Assembly (NCBI GenBank): GCA_947095535.1
Contig: OX352774.1
Span: 40,564,496 to 40,628,495, forward strand
DNA: 64,000 bases
From: Poecilobothrus nobilitatus
Lineage: Eukaryota > Arthropoda > Insecta > Diptera > Dolichopodidae
Direction of reading: 5' to 3'
Below, piece by piece: positions 22,090-34,578 of this stretch. A model generated the notes under the pieces. The model worked only from the letters and a program-made list of their open reading frames with translations, was not told the DNA's origin and made no database searches. The translations under genes were made by a program, and so were the position numbers. Position 1 is the first letter of the stretch. Each line of letters opens with the position of its first letter.

Positions 22090-23186
22090 ATATATACTAT
22101 GTATATATATATAATTTAATAGATTCTGTAATCAGTAAACCTTAGAAAGAAAACAAATTTATAATACTGATTATTACATTTTTGAATTATGCAACATCCT
22201 CTTTTAGTATAGCCTTTTGTTAACTGATGATGTTAATTACTCTTAGTTTTCAATTTAAAAAAAAAAAATTAACTTTGTATTTATTTATTATTTACATGTA
22301 ATTCAAATTTTACTACAATTTAATAAAATTATGTTTTTTGTTATTTAACATGCGATAAAAATCATTTCCCCCATTAGATTCTCATTAAAATTTTAAATAA
22401 ACATAATTCACAGCAAGAAGCTAAGTATAACAGAAATTTTTTTATTTCAACATATTAAATTCCTTTGAATACTAATAAAATCAAGATTTTTTACATGAAT
22501 AATTGTTTGAGTGCAATACCAAATTTATTGGTTGTTTTGTATGAGTACAATACAAAAATAACAGAAAACCATTGAAAATTTAAATCAAATAAAAAACTAT
22601 CAAATAAAGTCATTTAATTTCTTTTTTTCACGAGGGACAGTTGAAAGTATATTTTCTGAAAGTATTGTTACAGAAAATAACAGGCTGAACCTGTCATTCA
22701 TGACAAAGACCCCAAGTAGTGCGTTAACACCATTTTCCTACCATTTCCATGACCACAAGGTTATATTCAAGCTATATTAGATTTAATTTTTAAATGCATT
22801 TCACGGCTTTCAAAAACCTTACCATTTCTGCAGGTTGCTTAACCGCTAGAATCGCTAAGAGCATTGAATTCATGGCTATCCAGAACTACTCATATACTCT
22901 AAACAGCGTTGCGTATTTGTGAAGTGTGACATGATATGTACTGGTAAACTTTATAATTTGGTCTTTTCTTATAATCCTGGTAATTTTATATAGAACAAAA
23001 ATAAAATTTATGGTAATCTTTTAAGTTTGGAACCCTATATAACTAAGAAAACCCGTTAGCATACGTAAAATAATATTACTGGGGGGTGGTACAAGAACAG
23101 TTAGAGATAGAGAAAAAATTATTAGGTTTTAATTATAGTGCTTGAAAAGCTGTTTCGAAATATGCTATAAAAAGTATCCCAAATAC
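22090..23186. other. Intergenic, nothing recognised
   Basis: No supported gene or repeat. A patch at 22640-22930 is less A+T-rich (for example TTTCTGCAGGTTGCTTAACC) but has no continuous frame or known motif. Confidence 0.5.
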
Positions 23187-23529
23187 ACAGGGTGTTTCAA
23201 AAGAAAATTGAGTTTGAAACATCATTTTTTCATTTTAAATCATTTTAAATCTTTATAACTTTGCAACTGTTATGATATGGGAATCATTAGTACATAAAAA
23301 TTAAACAAGCTGACAAGTTACTCTACAAAATGCATTCTTTTTTTATTTCCCTATATAGCAAGCCGTTCGAAAGTTATAGATTTTTTTATGAAAAGTCGCT
23401 AAAACATCTTTAATTCCTCATATCTCGAGAAGGATCCAGAATATCTCCAGAATATATATATATTTTTGTTCATCTCGACATGCACGATTACTCATTTCAA
23501 GGAAAACCATCGAGTGGGAAACACCCTGT
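23187..23529. mobile_element. MITE-like element with 12 bp terminal inverted repeats
   Basis: Begins ACAGGGTGTTTC (23187-23198) and ends with its exact reverse complement GAAACACCCTGT (23518-23529), 343 bp in all. The interior has no transposase frame, so it would be non-autonomous. Target-site duplication is unclear. ACAGGGTGT termini are widespread in insect repeats (general knowledge); the superfamily is not assigned. A solitary similar end, ATACAGGGTGTTAC, lies near 47244. Confidence 0.7.
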
Positions 23530-24783
23530 ATATATATGTTCGTTTAAATGAATAAATGAAAAATCTTCTATATTATTGAATCGATTATAATATTCACAAT
23601 TATTGCTTGAAAACTTACACGAACATGAAAAATTGATTAAACTGAAAAAAAAATAAAAAAAAAATAAACTTAAAACAAACATTTGAATTATTATGTAACT
23701 GAGTATGTCATCTAAATAAAAAAATTTTTACATTTCATTTCATTGATCAGATACTGTGGGATTTTGGTTGCTGATAGACTGTTGCAATTATTGTTTGTTA
23801 CAATGATCTGTACCGAAAAAAAAAAATATACAAAAAAAAATTTTTTATGTGGGCTAATAATAACAATAATTGGTAAAAAAAAAAAAACATAACTATACTT
23901 CAGAGATATATGTATGTACGTCTATGGATTTTTAACTACTTTTGCGTCAGTTTAATAAGTTACTTATATAAGTCGTTAAAATTAAATATCTATGTGTTTT
24001 TATATTTGTTATTGTTTAACGTATGGTTTGTTTGTATTATTTGTGTAATGAAAATGTCCACTGTATTTATTGTTTTTAAGTTTTTTTTTTTTTTTAATTT
24101 TATTTTCTTTTGAATTAAAACATAAAAACAAAAAAAAAAACATTTTGTTATATATTGTGTTTTTTTTTTTTTATATTGACACATTCATATTACACGAGAA
24201 TATTGTATATTGTATTGTACAATTTAAGTATGTATAACATTTTATATTAAAGGAGTAAAAGACATTGCAATTAATATTTGATTGAGAAAATTATGCAATT
24301 TATTATATTGATTTACTTATATATTAAATGATAAATATATGTATACTGTGTGTAATAAATATAAGTTATATATTTACTTTTACTATATCAACCAATCAAC
24401 CTAGATATGTATTATAATAAATGTAGGTCTATCTATATTTATTATATACCATAATTTTTGAATTTTCTATTTTTGGAAAAAATATATATGGACATTTTTA
24501 TTTTGTTTTCGAAATCATCGAAAATTTCTTGTTTTACTTAAATTTTGAATGATTTGAAATTATTAAAAAAAAAAAAAAATTGACAAGATATTTTAATTGT
24601 TTTATTTCAAAATTTTTGGTCTATATTAAGTTTCTCAAAATGATTTTTGAAAATTTTTGAAAACCAACAGATTTTTAAAAGATCATAAGGTTATAATATG
24701 CAATTATTACTTATGTATATACATTAAATTTCTTAGGTGTTCGTGTAGGTAAAATGTTGCGTTTTATTTTTTAAGTCAATTTT
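23530..24783. other. Intergenic, nothing recognised
   Basis: A+T-rich with long T runs near 24080 and 24160. The overlapping open frames here on both strands are homopolymer artefacts. Confidence 0.6.
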
Positions 24784-25180
24784 AAGGCTAATTTTCATGA
24801 AGAAAAATATCGGCGATATTTGTTAGAGCATAGGCAGAAGATACATTACTTGTGTGACAGAGAAAAAATACAAAAATATCGGACGAATTAACAATAAAAT
24901 TGTACAAGCGTTCAGAAAATATCGGAGATATGCCAAAATATCAGATGAAATTTAACTCACTGAAGCTAAATTTTCTATAATTATCTCCGATATTTTTAAT
25001 ACATACATAAAAAATGTGTATTGTACACAAGAAAAATGGGCACACTACTAACATTCTTATGGATACATGATATTTAACTTCATTATTTTTCTCCCTCTTT
25101 CCTATTGGTAGTATTAAGTATAGTTTACTCTTTCTAAATATCCGATATCAGATGAAATTTTTTTCATGAAAATTAGCCTT
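24784..25180. mobile_element. MITE-like element with 18 bp terminal inverted repeats
   Basis: AAGGCTAATTTTCATGAA at 24784-24801 is matched exactly by its reverse complement at 25163-25180, giving a 397 bp element. Inside each end are several copies of an ATATCGG/CCGATAT-type motif (for example near 24807, 24868, 24920, 24986 and 25138) arranged in both orientations. There is no coding capacity. The target-site duplication could not be settled. Confidence 0.75.
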
Positions 25181-25405
25181 TATGGGATATTCTTTATAGA
25201 AGTTTCATACTAAGTTTTAAAGTTTCTCTATATAAGAATTTTTTTTTTTTAAATCCTTCTTCTCCCGCGGTTATTTTAATAATAATCAATTATTTAAGAT
25301 TATCAAATCTACTTAAGCTTTATATCTGTATAAAACTTTTATATAAAATAAGATTTAAAAAAAATTTCGAATGAAAATTAAAATTTAAACTGAATTAATA
25401 TAGTT

Positions 25406-25740
25406 AAAAGAAAAGTCCCTTGATGCTGAATAGAAAGGATCTGAGACTTTACTTCGAAATAAGTACGGACACCTTTATGCTACGGACACAATTAAAAAAA
25501 TAGGTAAAAAAAAAAGTAACTTGTATAGGGACTTCGAGCAGGAAACGGAAATACTACAACATATCCTGTGCTAATACCCGGTTGTGGAATCCTAGAATAG
25601 AATAAGATTAGGGGAGAGGGACGACCGAAAAACTTCTACGAAATGAGAGTACTCAACCAAGAATATTCAATTCTTAAAGAGCGTTCTTACTTTGAAGATT
25701 TCCTCGATGGAACACTATAAATGACAAGCTAATGGACATA
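25406..25740 (+). pseudogene. Decayed LINE ORF2 C-terminus (RNase-H-bearing group)
   Basis: Plus frames read LMLNRKDLRLY and MLRTQLKK. A shifted frame gives QETEILQHILC, then YPVVES, then RIRLGEGRPKNFYEMRVLNQ and a hydrophobic/acidic end. This follows the order LNR..LR...TGH..L..HL, ET..HILC.CP, R...LG at the end of LINE ORF2. The expected first Cys pair is lost and the reading frame is broken at least twice. Confidence 0.65.
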
Positions 25741-28369
25741 ACAGATCGTAGGATCTTGGTGTTAGGCTAAGTTAGAGGCCCGTGTCAGACGAAAAATAGC
25801 AAGAAATCAAATCATGATCAAATATTAATAAATAATGAATTTTTGATAATTAAGTTATAGAAAAATCTGAAAATACATTTATATGATTATAATAATATAA
25901 GTATATAATATGTTGTACTTGTAAATCACTATCATAGGATTTTGTAATATTTTTTTTTGGGCATTATATTAATATAAAATTATTTCATGATACCTTTTCT
26001 GTTTTTTTTTTTTTTTTTTTGATAGAGAGTTGTGAAAATAAAAGTACACTTTATTAATTGGGTCGGTTAATTATAAGAGTTTTAAAACTATTAACTCAAT
26101 TTAATGTTATTTGTTAGTGTTTTCTTTTGTTTTTTATTAGTTTTTAAACTCTTAAATCGAAATTAGTCAAAAAAAAAAAGAAAAAACAGAAATTATAATA
26201 AAATTTAATTTTTGTTTTTTGGTAAAAAGAGGAATTTTTTGCATAAGCAAAAAAAAAAAAACATAAAAATAAAAATACACTTATAAAAATTTTGTACTTA
26301 ATGGCACGAGATTATTTTGTTGGCGGTTTTAATTTAATTTTTTATTTTTTTATTTTTAAATCGCGTTTTTCACTGTTATCAAATGTACCTACTGAATGGA
26401 AAACAAAAGAAAACAAACGAAAACAACTATATGTATAATATATAAGTAGGTAATTCAAGTATTTCCCTATTAATTGGTATATGTATTATGAAATATATTT
26501 AAGTGGAATTATAAATGAGATTTGTAATATGTATTTTTTTTTTTTTTAATAAAAAAAAAAAATAAAAATTTCGATTTTTATTGCACTTAATGTAAAAAAA
26601 ATTAAAAAAAAAAACCAAAAGTACTAAACAACTAAAAAATCAATTATTTTTTAAGCGTAATTATTACTTTATTTTATTTTATATTATGAAAATGAAAGTA
26701 AAATTTTTTGGTAATTTTTGATTTTGAAATTATTAATTATTATTAATGTATATAGGTATATTTCACCTATACCTCCGTTTTAATATATTTTTCTTTTGGT
26801 GTTATTTTTATGTTTATAAGTAAATTTTTTTTTTTTTTTTTAAATTTCTTTCTTGTAATATAACAATTTAACTGTGTTGTTCCACTGTTCTTGGTCAATC
26901 AGTTTGCAAAAAATTATATCACCGTTAATTTAATGTTATTTAATAAGAATTTGCGGATATGTTTTCTTTTTTTAAATATACAGTTGTCATGTAAAAGAAA
27001 TATTTCCAAACCATATTTCCACATCATCTACTTAGCATAGTATAAAAATTTATAAAGTGTTTTGATAATATTAATTAAAATAATATTAAATAGTGAAGAA
27101 GATTAGAATGATAATGGGGGTAGACATATAGATTTTCTTGGTGTCTTTTGAAACATTCTCATCCTTCTTGGGGAGGACACCTTTTGAACATACTGCAATG
27201 GAAATGAGCCTATAATCTAGTAAAATGTATGATTGGATAACAATTCAATTATTGAAAGGAAATCTCTAAATGAAAGAAACCTTAAAGAAAACTTTATCAA
27301 AATTTTAGTTTAACTTATATGAGAGAGTTTTTATATTAAGTGACTGTCAAAATACAATTTGAATAAGGGTCAAGGTTTGAGGTGTAAAATTTTTAAATTT
27401 TTGAGACCCACCGTAGCTTTTAATTGATAGGAAATACAAAAGGTACTGCTGTTAGGTAACTGTTACTGTTAAAAATTTTTACATCTGTCATATAAGTTTC
27501 TAGCCTTAATCTTTTGAAATATATATAAAAATGAATTGGTTTTTTCAATATCTACCAAATGTTTTATCTGACGTATTTCTCATCAACATTTTTTCCCTAA
27601 TATTACTGCTATATTAACGTTGCATCCAACGCAATTTTGAATCTATGTTATAGGATATACGAGTATGATGTATATATATATATATAATCTATTTTGAGAC
27701 GAAGATTTATTTATCACATTTAATACAATACTCTTTCTTTATATATTTTTAAATACTAAGGAAAATACAAGCAAGTCTCTAACAAACAGTGTTCAACTAA
27801 AGTTCTTAAAGAATATTTTCAGAAATTATTATTGGCAAACAAATTTTCTTTAATGTTTATAGAAATTTAGATAAAAAAACAAATCAAAAGCAAATAATAG
27901 ATTATATAATACCTATATAATATTATATATTTATTATCTCGACAAGTGCAATGTAATGGAATTCTTTTTTATAATTTTTTTATTTAAATTTTAAATCGTA
28001 AAACGTCGACTAAAATTGTAATTTAGGTTAGTGTTGAATAGAAGTATAACATTGAAATAGTATTATGGGAAAATATGTGTTAATATTACAAAGGAAATTT
28101 ATTTGATTTCCTATAAATGAAAAAGGATTTGTTGAAAAAATGTATTCCCTTCCGTTATTTATATTTGTTTTATTATATAAAGAATACATAGGAAAGATTT
28201 CTTTTATATAAAATTATTATAGGTTTAGGTACGGTGGAGAAAAATTGGAAAGGAAATATAATATAATAATGGTATGTTGGAAGGTAGATTGGAGAAAAAC
28301 ACATAGTACAAGTTGTTTTTGAAAAATTCGAAATTATATAATGGTCAATGAATCACATCTATTAGAAAA
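25741..28369. other. Intergenic, no supported gene
   Basis: Mostly A+T-rich with poly-A and poly-T runs (for example about 25998-26020 and 26540-26560). At 27086-27192 a less A+T-rich patch is open on the minus strand behind a TTGCAG splice-like site (see findings). No other feature is supported. Confidence 0.5.
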
Positions 28370-28475
28370 GAATACATTGGTATGTTCCACATTTTAGTAG
28401 TTCTCACAATAAATGAGTTTTCATAACCAGTTTTAAACAACTTAGGAATTTCCACGGTGTAGAAATGGGCACATA
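28370..28475 (-). pseudogene. Short Jockey-like LINE ORF2 fragment
   Basis: The minus strand is open for about 34 codons and includes YTVEIPKLFKTGYENSF followed by VRTTKMWN. This is the C-terminal NSFFPRTA.LWN block of Jockey-type LINEs. It is collinear with 12670-12770 at nucleotide level. Confidence 0.75.
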
Positions 28476-30004
28476 ATTTGTTTATTTAAAAGATAACTGT
28501 TTAGGTTATAAATATGTTAAATAAAATCTGAAAATAGCAATTTTTTTTTCCGTTTTTTTCTTTTTTTTTTGTTGTATTTTTGAAAGATTTTTTATTTTAC
28601 CGCCAATTTTGTATTCATAACAAGAAACTAAAGTTTTTGTTTAAACATAAATGTTTTTTTTTTGCTTTATTAGCGCCTCCAATTTTTTACCATAATTAAA
28701 ACTGGTATATTAATAATGTATGCCAATTTTCCTTTCAATCCAGATGAAATATATAACACGGAATAAAAAAAAAAGATTAAATAAGTGAGAGTGAGAAAAA
28801 AAAAAAAAAAAAATTTACCAACAATTTTTCATTCTTAAAGCCAACGACTTCTTTTCCGTTTTGTTTGTTTTCTTCTAAATCGTTATTCGTACAGTTTTTT
28901 TTTCTGTATTTACAGTTATGGCCTAATAATTAATATTAATTTATTTTTAAATTGTTTTTTAATTAAAGAAATCGTATTAACATTATTTAAAATTCAATAT
29001 TTACCATTTCATCTTATATATATATATACATATTTTTAATTTTGTTTTATGAATTTATTATAAATGATTATAGTGATTTGATTACTTCTAATTACAACTG
29101 ATTATTACTATTGGCATGAGTGGCATGAAGGAATTTAAAGCATTTCTTTTTTTAAAAAAAATTACAATTTTAAAATTAAGTTTTTAATTAAATGTCCATA
29201 AATGTACATAATAAATATTTATATAAAGGTATACATAATATATTATATATACTATAAAAATAAATATAAAAACACTTATAATATTTTATATATATAGATA
29301 CTATGTTGAATACCAATTGTAAAAGATCAAATATCTTAAGATGCAATGCATATCATATCATGTTAGCGTTCAATTCATTATTGAATGAATGAATGAATGG
29401 CAATGGAGTTATGGTATGATATGGTGTATACATATATATGTGTAGTATAAAATGGTATGAAGATTTTTTTGCAAAATTGATTTTAAAATATGAACGCTTT
29501 AAAATAATGCTGTCAGCTAATTTAAGATATTTGCAAGATTATGCGTGAAATTTTTTACTTCCTTCCTTATTTTTATTTTTTTTTTTTTGATGATGATTGT
29601 GTTTTTTTTTTATTTGTCGTTTGATTTTGTTTCCGTTTCTTTTACTTCAAAATAGTGTTGGGAATTGTATTTGATTTATTTTCAAGGAAAAAGAAAGAAA
29701 AACGTATGGTTTTATTTTATTTTTATTTTTTTTTAATTAATTGTAATACATATTTGATAAATTAGTTTATAATAAAAATCATAACAGTTTAAAAAGAAAT
29801 AAAATTTTTTTAAATTTTTAAAATTTTTGTTTGTTTCTCTGAAGTTTTTTCTTTTTCTGTTTGGGAACTTTATCAATTTTTATAATCTGTATTAACATAT
29901 TACGGATGTATAGTGATATTTATAAGATGTATTTATGGATTTATATTAAGGATGTATAGAAAGTATAACAGAAATTAAAATTTATTTAACATAAAATTAG
30001 GTTT
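28476..30004. other. Intergenic, nothing recognised except simple repeats
   Basis: A+T-rich. It contains a short (GAAT)n microsatellite near 29382-29398 and poly-A/poly-T tracts. No genes seen. Confidence 0.6.
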
Positions 30005-30838
30005 GTGTCTTGACTAACAAGTGACTTGCAATCAAACTGGTGTACAGTTATAGATTCTCAAAAATATAATTTTCTAATATAATTTAAATTGAATCTAGTT
30101 TTTTTTTCAGATTTACTCTTTGGTTTATATACATATTTTTAATGATATTTGTTTCTATTATAGTTTTAATATTATTTATTACAAACAATGAAAAAAGGTA
30201 CACTTAGACCATAATATTGGTCCACTGTGGTACCACATAGAAACTTTTCTATACCACTCGTTAAAACCAATTTGAGCTTTTTGCAAAGCGAAGAATGCTT
30301 TTCACATTTTTACCTGCTAGATCGTTAAGGTTGTTGAAGGGATATTGCCCCAAATGGGTGTTCCTTTTTGCCAACAAGGTTGGGCATATGCAAAGGAGAT
30401 AGAGAGTCGTTTCCTCCCCTTCTTCATTTTGGCAGGCTCTACAATAGTCGTTTGCGGATAAGCAAAGTCTTTTAGCATGCTTCCCTATTAGACAGTGACC
30501 GGTGATTATACTCATTGTCATTCCAAAATCTGCTCTTTAAGAGAAAGCAGATCATTGGATCGTCTTAAATCGCTTTTGGGCCATATCAATCTTGTGATAT
30601 TGCACGAGGTCAAGTTTGACCATTCCATTCAAAAATCATTAAAAGAAAAAAAAACGTCAATTCTTAAACTCTGCTTTTTGATCTGTGTTGTTTTTATAGA
30701 AGTGCCAAATCACTTGCAGATTAATTGACAGAAAATAAATCATGTAAGTTGAGTTGCAAGTTGTAAAAATTGATATGTTTTAATTAAATATTTTAATGTA
30801 TTGTGACTTGCAAGTAAGTGACTTTCTAATCGAGACAC
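30005..30838. repeat. Diverged inverted repeat flanking a LINE fragment
   Basis: GTGTCTTGACTAACAAGTGA (30005-30024) followed by CTTGCAATC has a diverged reverse-complement partner at 30805-30838 (GACTTGCAAGTAAGTGACTT, then TCTAATCGAGACAC). The pair encloses about 770 bp that includes the LINE relic. It could be the ends of one old DNA transposon into which the LINE piece inserted. Confidence 0.45.
30230..30620 (-). pseudogene. LINE ORF2 C-terminal fragment, RNase-H-bearing group
   Basis: An 86-codon minus-strand frame (30521-30261) reads SIITGHCLIGKHAKRLCL, DYCRACQNEEGEET, LLCICPTLLAKR and THLGQYPF. This is the classic end of insect LINE ORF2: TGHC.L..H..R.G, then CR.C.EE.ET..H.LC.CP.L...R...LG. 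The His of the CCHC-type motif is replaced (LYLLC). The upstream frame is interrupted, so only the tail survives. It is the best preserved LINE coding fragment in the window. Confidence 0.85.
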
Positions 30839-33387
30839 TCGGGTTGGAACTTAGGGATGTGTAAGAAGAAATTCTTTACAAAAAAAGTTGCCTGAGATTA
30901 AATTATAATATTTCATATAAATTCATATACAAATGATATAAATTATATTTATCTTAGAATTATGCATTTTATCAGCTTCAAAATTTGTACTGAATCCGTT
31001 TTTATTTAATATATTAATTAAATTATTTTAATAAAGAGTTTTTTCCTCACTAGATAAAAACAACTATTTATGGGTACAACAAAAAAGGGTTAACATTACC
31101 TAGAAAAGAAATTAATACATACTTTCAAACCACTTGTATTAAAGAACACTTAAAACACTACTTAATTAAATAAAGAAAATAAAATTTCTGGATAGAATAT
31201 TTTAATGATTACAATCTTACAGAAGGGAAGCCAAATATATTAAAAATAAGATCAGACAAAGAAGAAGAAAACCATTAAAGTTGTTAACACTAATAAAAAG
31301 CTAATAATTTCATAAAGATAATAATTTAAATTAAAAATAACGGTTAAATATAATAATAATTGGCTACATACTACAATTAACTATAACTTGTATGTATATA
31401 ACGATATAATTAACGATAAAATTTCATATGTATAGCATTTCATTCATTCATATAATCTCACATATATATAATATATATAAATATATTATGTTTATATCTA
31501 TATGTATATTAATTTAACATAAGTATAGAAAATACGTCAATTACCTCTCTATACATATTATGTAGGTATACAGTGTTCATTTGCATTTTTAAAGATAAAT
31601 GATGTGTATTAATAACACCTTTTTAAGCATATATTTGGCTACTGGGCTGCTGTAATACATGCACCTTCTATAATTTATAATTTTTTTTTTTTTTTTCATG
31701 TTATTTTAAAAATTTACATGAAAAATTTCAGTTACTTTATTTTCCTAATTGTCAAAATGGAAGTATAAAATTTACATAAATTTAAAGCAAATACAAATTT
31801 ATTTATATTTTTTGTTTTTCTTTTTAGGAAAATTTTTAAATTTATATATACAATATATGTTGGAATTATTCGTGAATAATTAAACAACTGGTGTATTCAA
31901 AAGTATCTTAAAGTGAAAAAAAAAAAAAATTAAAATTAAAATTAAAATAACTTGACTTTGTTATGATATAACTTGTAAACTAGTTGAAATTACAGGTTAA
32001 ACTTATGAGAATTTTAACTGACGATGAAAGATATTAAAGAAAGTTACATATTGTATATATACTTGTATATATATATATTAGCATGATAAAATGTTAATAG
32101 ATAAAAATCTTATTTTTTTTTTTAGTGATGACGGTCAGTGATTTATTAAAGTTCAATTATTATATTTTCGATTTAATGAAAGTTGATTTTAAATAATTTG
32201 TTTTTTTTTTTTTTTATATATATATTTTTATACCCTTATAAAAGTTGTCATAATCTGGTTTAAATATTTTTAAAAATTTATTACAAAAAAAAAGATATTT
32301 TTTTTTTTTGAAGGTTAATCAAAAGTAATATGAAAGTATTTTTAATAGATTAATATAAATTAAGATTTTATGACTTGTTTAGGATTCAAACATGTTTTGA
32401 CAAACTTAATTTGAAAATACATAGTTTACTAAGTATAGGTATATATGTATGTTATGTAAGTTTTTAGAAAAACGATAAATATTTAGTAATATAAAATAAA
32501 TTCTTTAAATATACCGTTACTGTTATAAGTTTAATTTAATTTGTACGAACTCCAAAAATATTTTTCGTTCTTTTCTTGTTTTTATTTTCTTAATTTTCGG
32601 CGACATATATAAATTTTCGTTCTATAGTTGAACTATTAATGACAAATTTTATATGGAAAGTTTTAAGGATGATATTAAATTATATGGAATAGTTAAGGAT
32701 GATATTAATTTTTGAACTTTTTTTTTTAGTTAAATAAAAGTTCACAATAATCAAATTATTTTGTTTATTTCTTTTTATATTTTTTTTTTTATTAAACAGA
32801 AAAAATTTCTTTCTCTTTCTAACATTATTTACTTATTACTATTTTTTTGTATTGACTATTTTTTTTTTATATTAGTTAATGTGCCCGATTTTATTTTAAT
32901 TTTGCACAAAGAAAATTTAGTGAAAAACAAGGAAGAGTGTATAGTTGAGTTATGACTGTTTTTGACTGTTGAGTTATGTTTTTTCGGGTAAATTTAATCA
33001 TTTTTCACAAAATTTCAGATATTTGATTTAATTAAGTATATACATTGATATGTTTATATAAATTACGTAGTTGTATGATAAGTACTTGAATTTTTTGCAC
33101 CAAATCAACTAAATTTTACAGAAATTATTACCATAAAACTTGATCAGCTTTTATAAAATTTCAGATTTCTTAAGCTAGACCAAAATATAAGGTAGCAAGA
33201 TATTAAAATCTTAACTATCAAGATATGAGGATATGAATTTTTGTTAAATTTTAGCTTAATTAAATACTGATTTATTCTCATATATGTATAAAAAAAAGTA
33301 GTTGCAATGATAGTTACTAAAACACGCATGTTGAACTTGTTGAATTATTGTGCGAAAGGTCAGACGAACTAATGGTCGTACATCTAT
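30839..33387. other. Intergenic, nothing recognised
   Basis: Very A+T-rich with (TA)-rich stretches (31455-31510, 32050-32080) and T runs (31681-31697, 32200-32216). No gene or repeat is supported. Confidence 0.6.
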
Positions 33388-33443
33388 TCTATTCAGAATC
33401 CAATCCTGAGTACATCAAAATCTATTCAGAATCTAATCCTGAG
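33388..33443. repeat. 23 bp direct repeat with 10 bp spacer
   Basis: TCTATTCAGAATCCAATCCT (then GAG) at 33388-33410 recurs at 33421-33443 with one substitution. Confidence 0.85.
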
Positions 33444-33824
33444 CAAAATTATATGTATACTTTTAAATATATGTATCTCGTCTCCTTTATATAGGTTTAA
33501 ATCTTTTACAAGTTGGATTTATTGAGTAAAAAATTGTTTTTTATTTATACTTTTTGTCCACAAAATAATTTTATTAATATTTTATTTTTTTATAAGTCTT
33601 AAATTATTATATTTATTTATTATAAAGCCTATATATATTTCGGCATCACTGTCATCATCAGGGCGAATACAATTTAGTACTTTTAATACTTTTACAAGTA
33701 CGTAGGGTTTTTAATTCTAAGGAAAATTATTGAAAAAGTAGTTTTTCTAAACAAATCACTCTTGCTAGCAAATATAGTGAAAATATATAATTAGTAATAT
33801 TAGTTAGTAGACATATAGGGCATC

Positions 33825-34578
33825 AATTAAGCAGTTTATTATTCATATTTGGCTACGCTTCATTTTAATTTTAATCATTATTTCCACTAAGGCATTGATT
33901 ACTTGGTTGTAACTATTGTACAAGATTGTCATCCATATTCTTGAAGACTTGAAGAAGAAAAAAAATCACAAATGTAAAGCAGTTTGAGCTTTTGCTAAAG
34001 TTAATTGAGAATAATCCAAACATTTTTTTTAATTTATTTTATTGTTTTTTTTTTTTAATTAGTGGAAATAATGATTAAAAAGAAAATGATTCTTAGCCAA
34101 ATATGAGTAATAAGCTGCTATTTTGTTTAAGTTCAAATGTTTTTTTAATGAATATAATTTTAAGTTCTTCTCAAATTTAAATTTATTATAAGTTTTCCAA
34201 ATGTTTACATTTAAATATGAGAAAATTTTCATTTAATAACACTCAAATTTAAAGTACTACCGTACTGTATAAAAAAAAAAATTCATTTTGGCGTCTTCCA
34301 GAAATGTGCTTTTAACTAGACGTGATGTGATACATTTTTTCATCGTCTCAGTGATTGAAGAGTCTAAGAGAATAAGGGTGTAAAATAGTTATGTGCCATC
34401 TATTATCTTATACAATAATTTTTTGTTTTTTTTATATTACGATATTAATTATTACAATATAAACTAATTAGGATATGAATTACTAATATTGCATATAATC
34501 TGACCATTGTTTTAAAATCAAAATCTTTCGATTGGAAGGCCAGCCATTTAATTGCTACACGATTAGTAAAATTATAAT
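33825..34578 (-). mobile_element. SINE3-like repeat, rearranged copy
   Basis: Blocks match the 2455-2826 repeat in the same order. The distal block (33825-33935) contains CCACTAAGGCATTGATTACT. The middle block (34393-34475) contains GCCATCTATTATCTTATACA. The tRNA-like head is decayed (minus strand from about 34570, GTGTAGCAATTAAATGG). Between distal and middle blocks, 34055-34125 is an inverted partner of the start of the distal block. This copy therefore carries an insertion or internal inversion. Confidence 0.5.

Noticed and set aside
33625..33680. Hammerhead-ribozyme-like string on the minus strand (CTGATGA ... GAAA)
   Set aside because: The core strings are present, but no plausible stem II or closing stems I and III could be drawn, so it is probably chance or the edge of an unknown retroelement.
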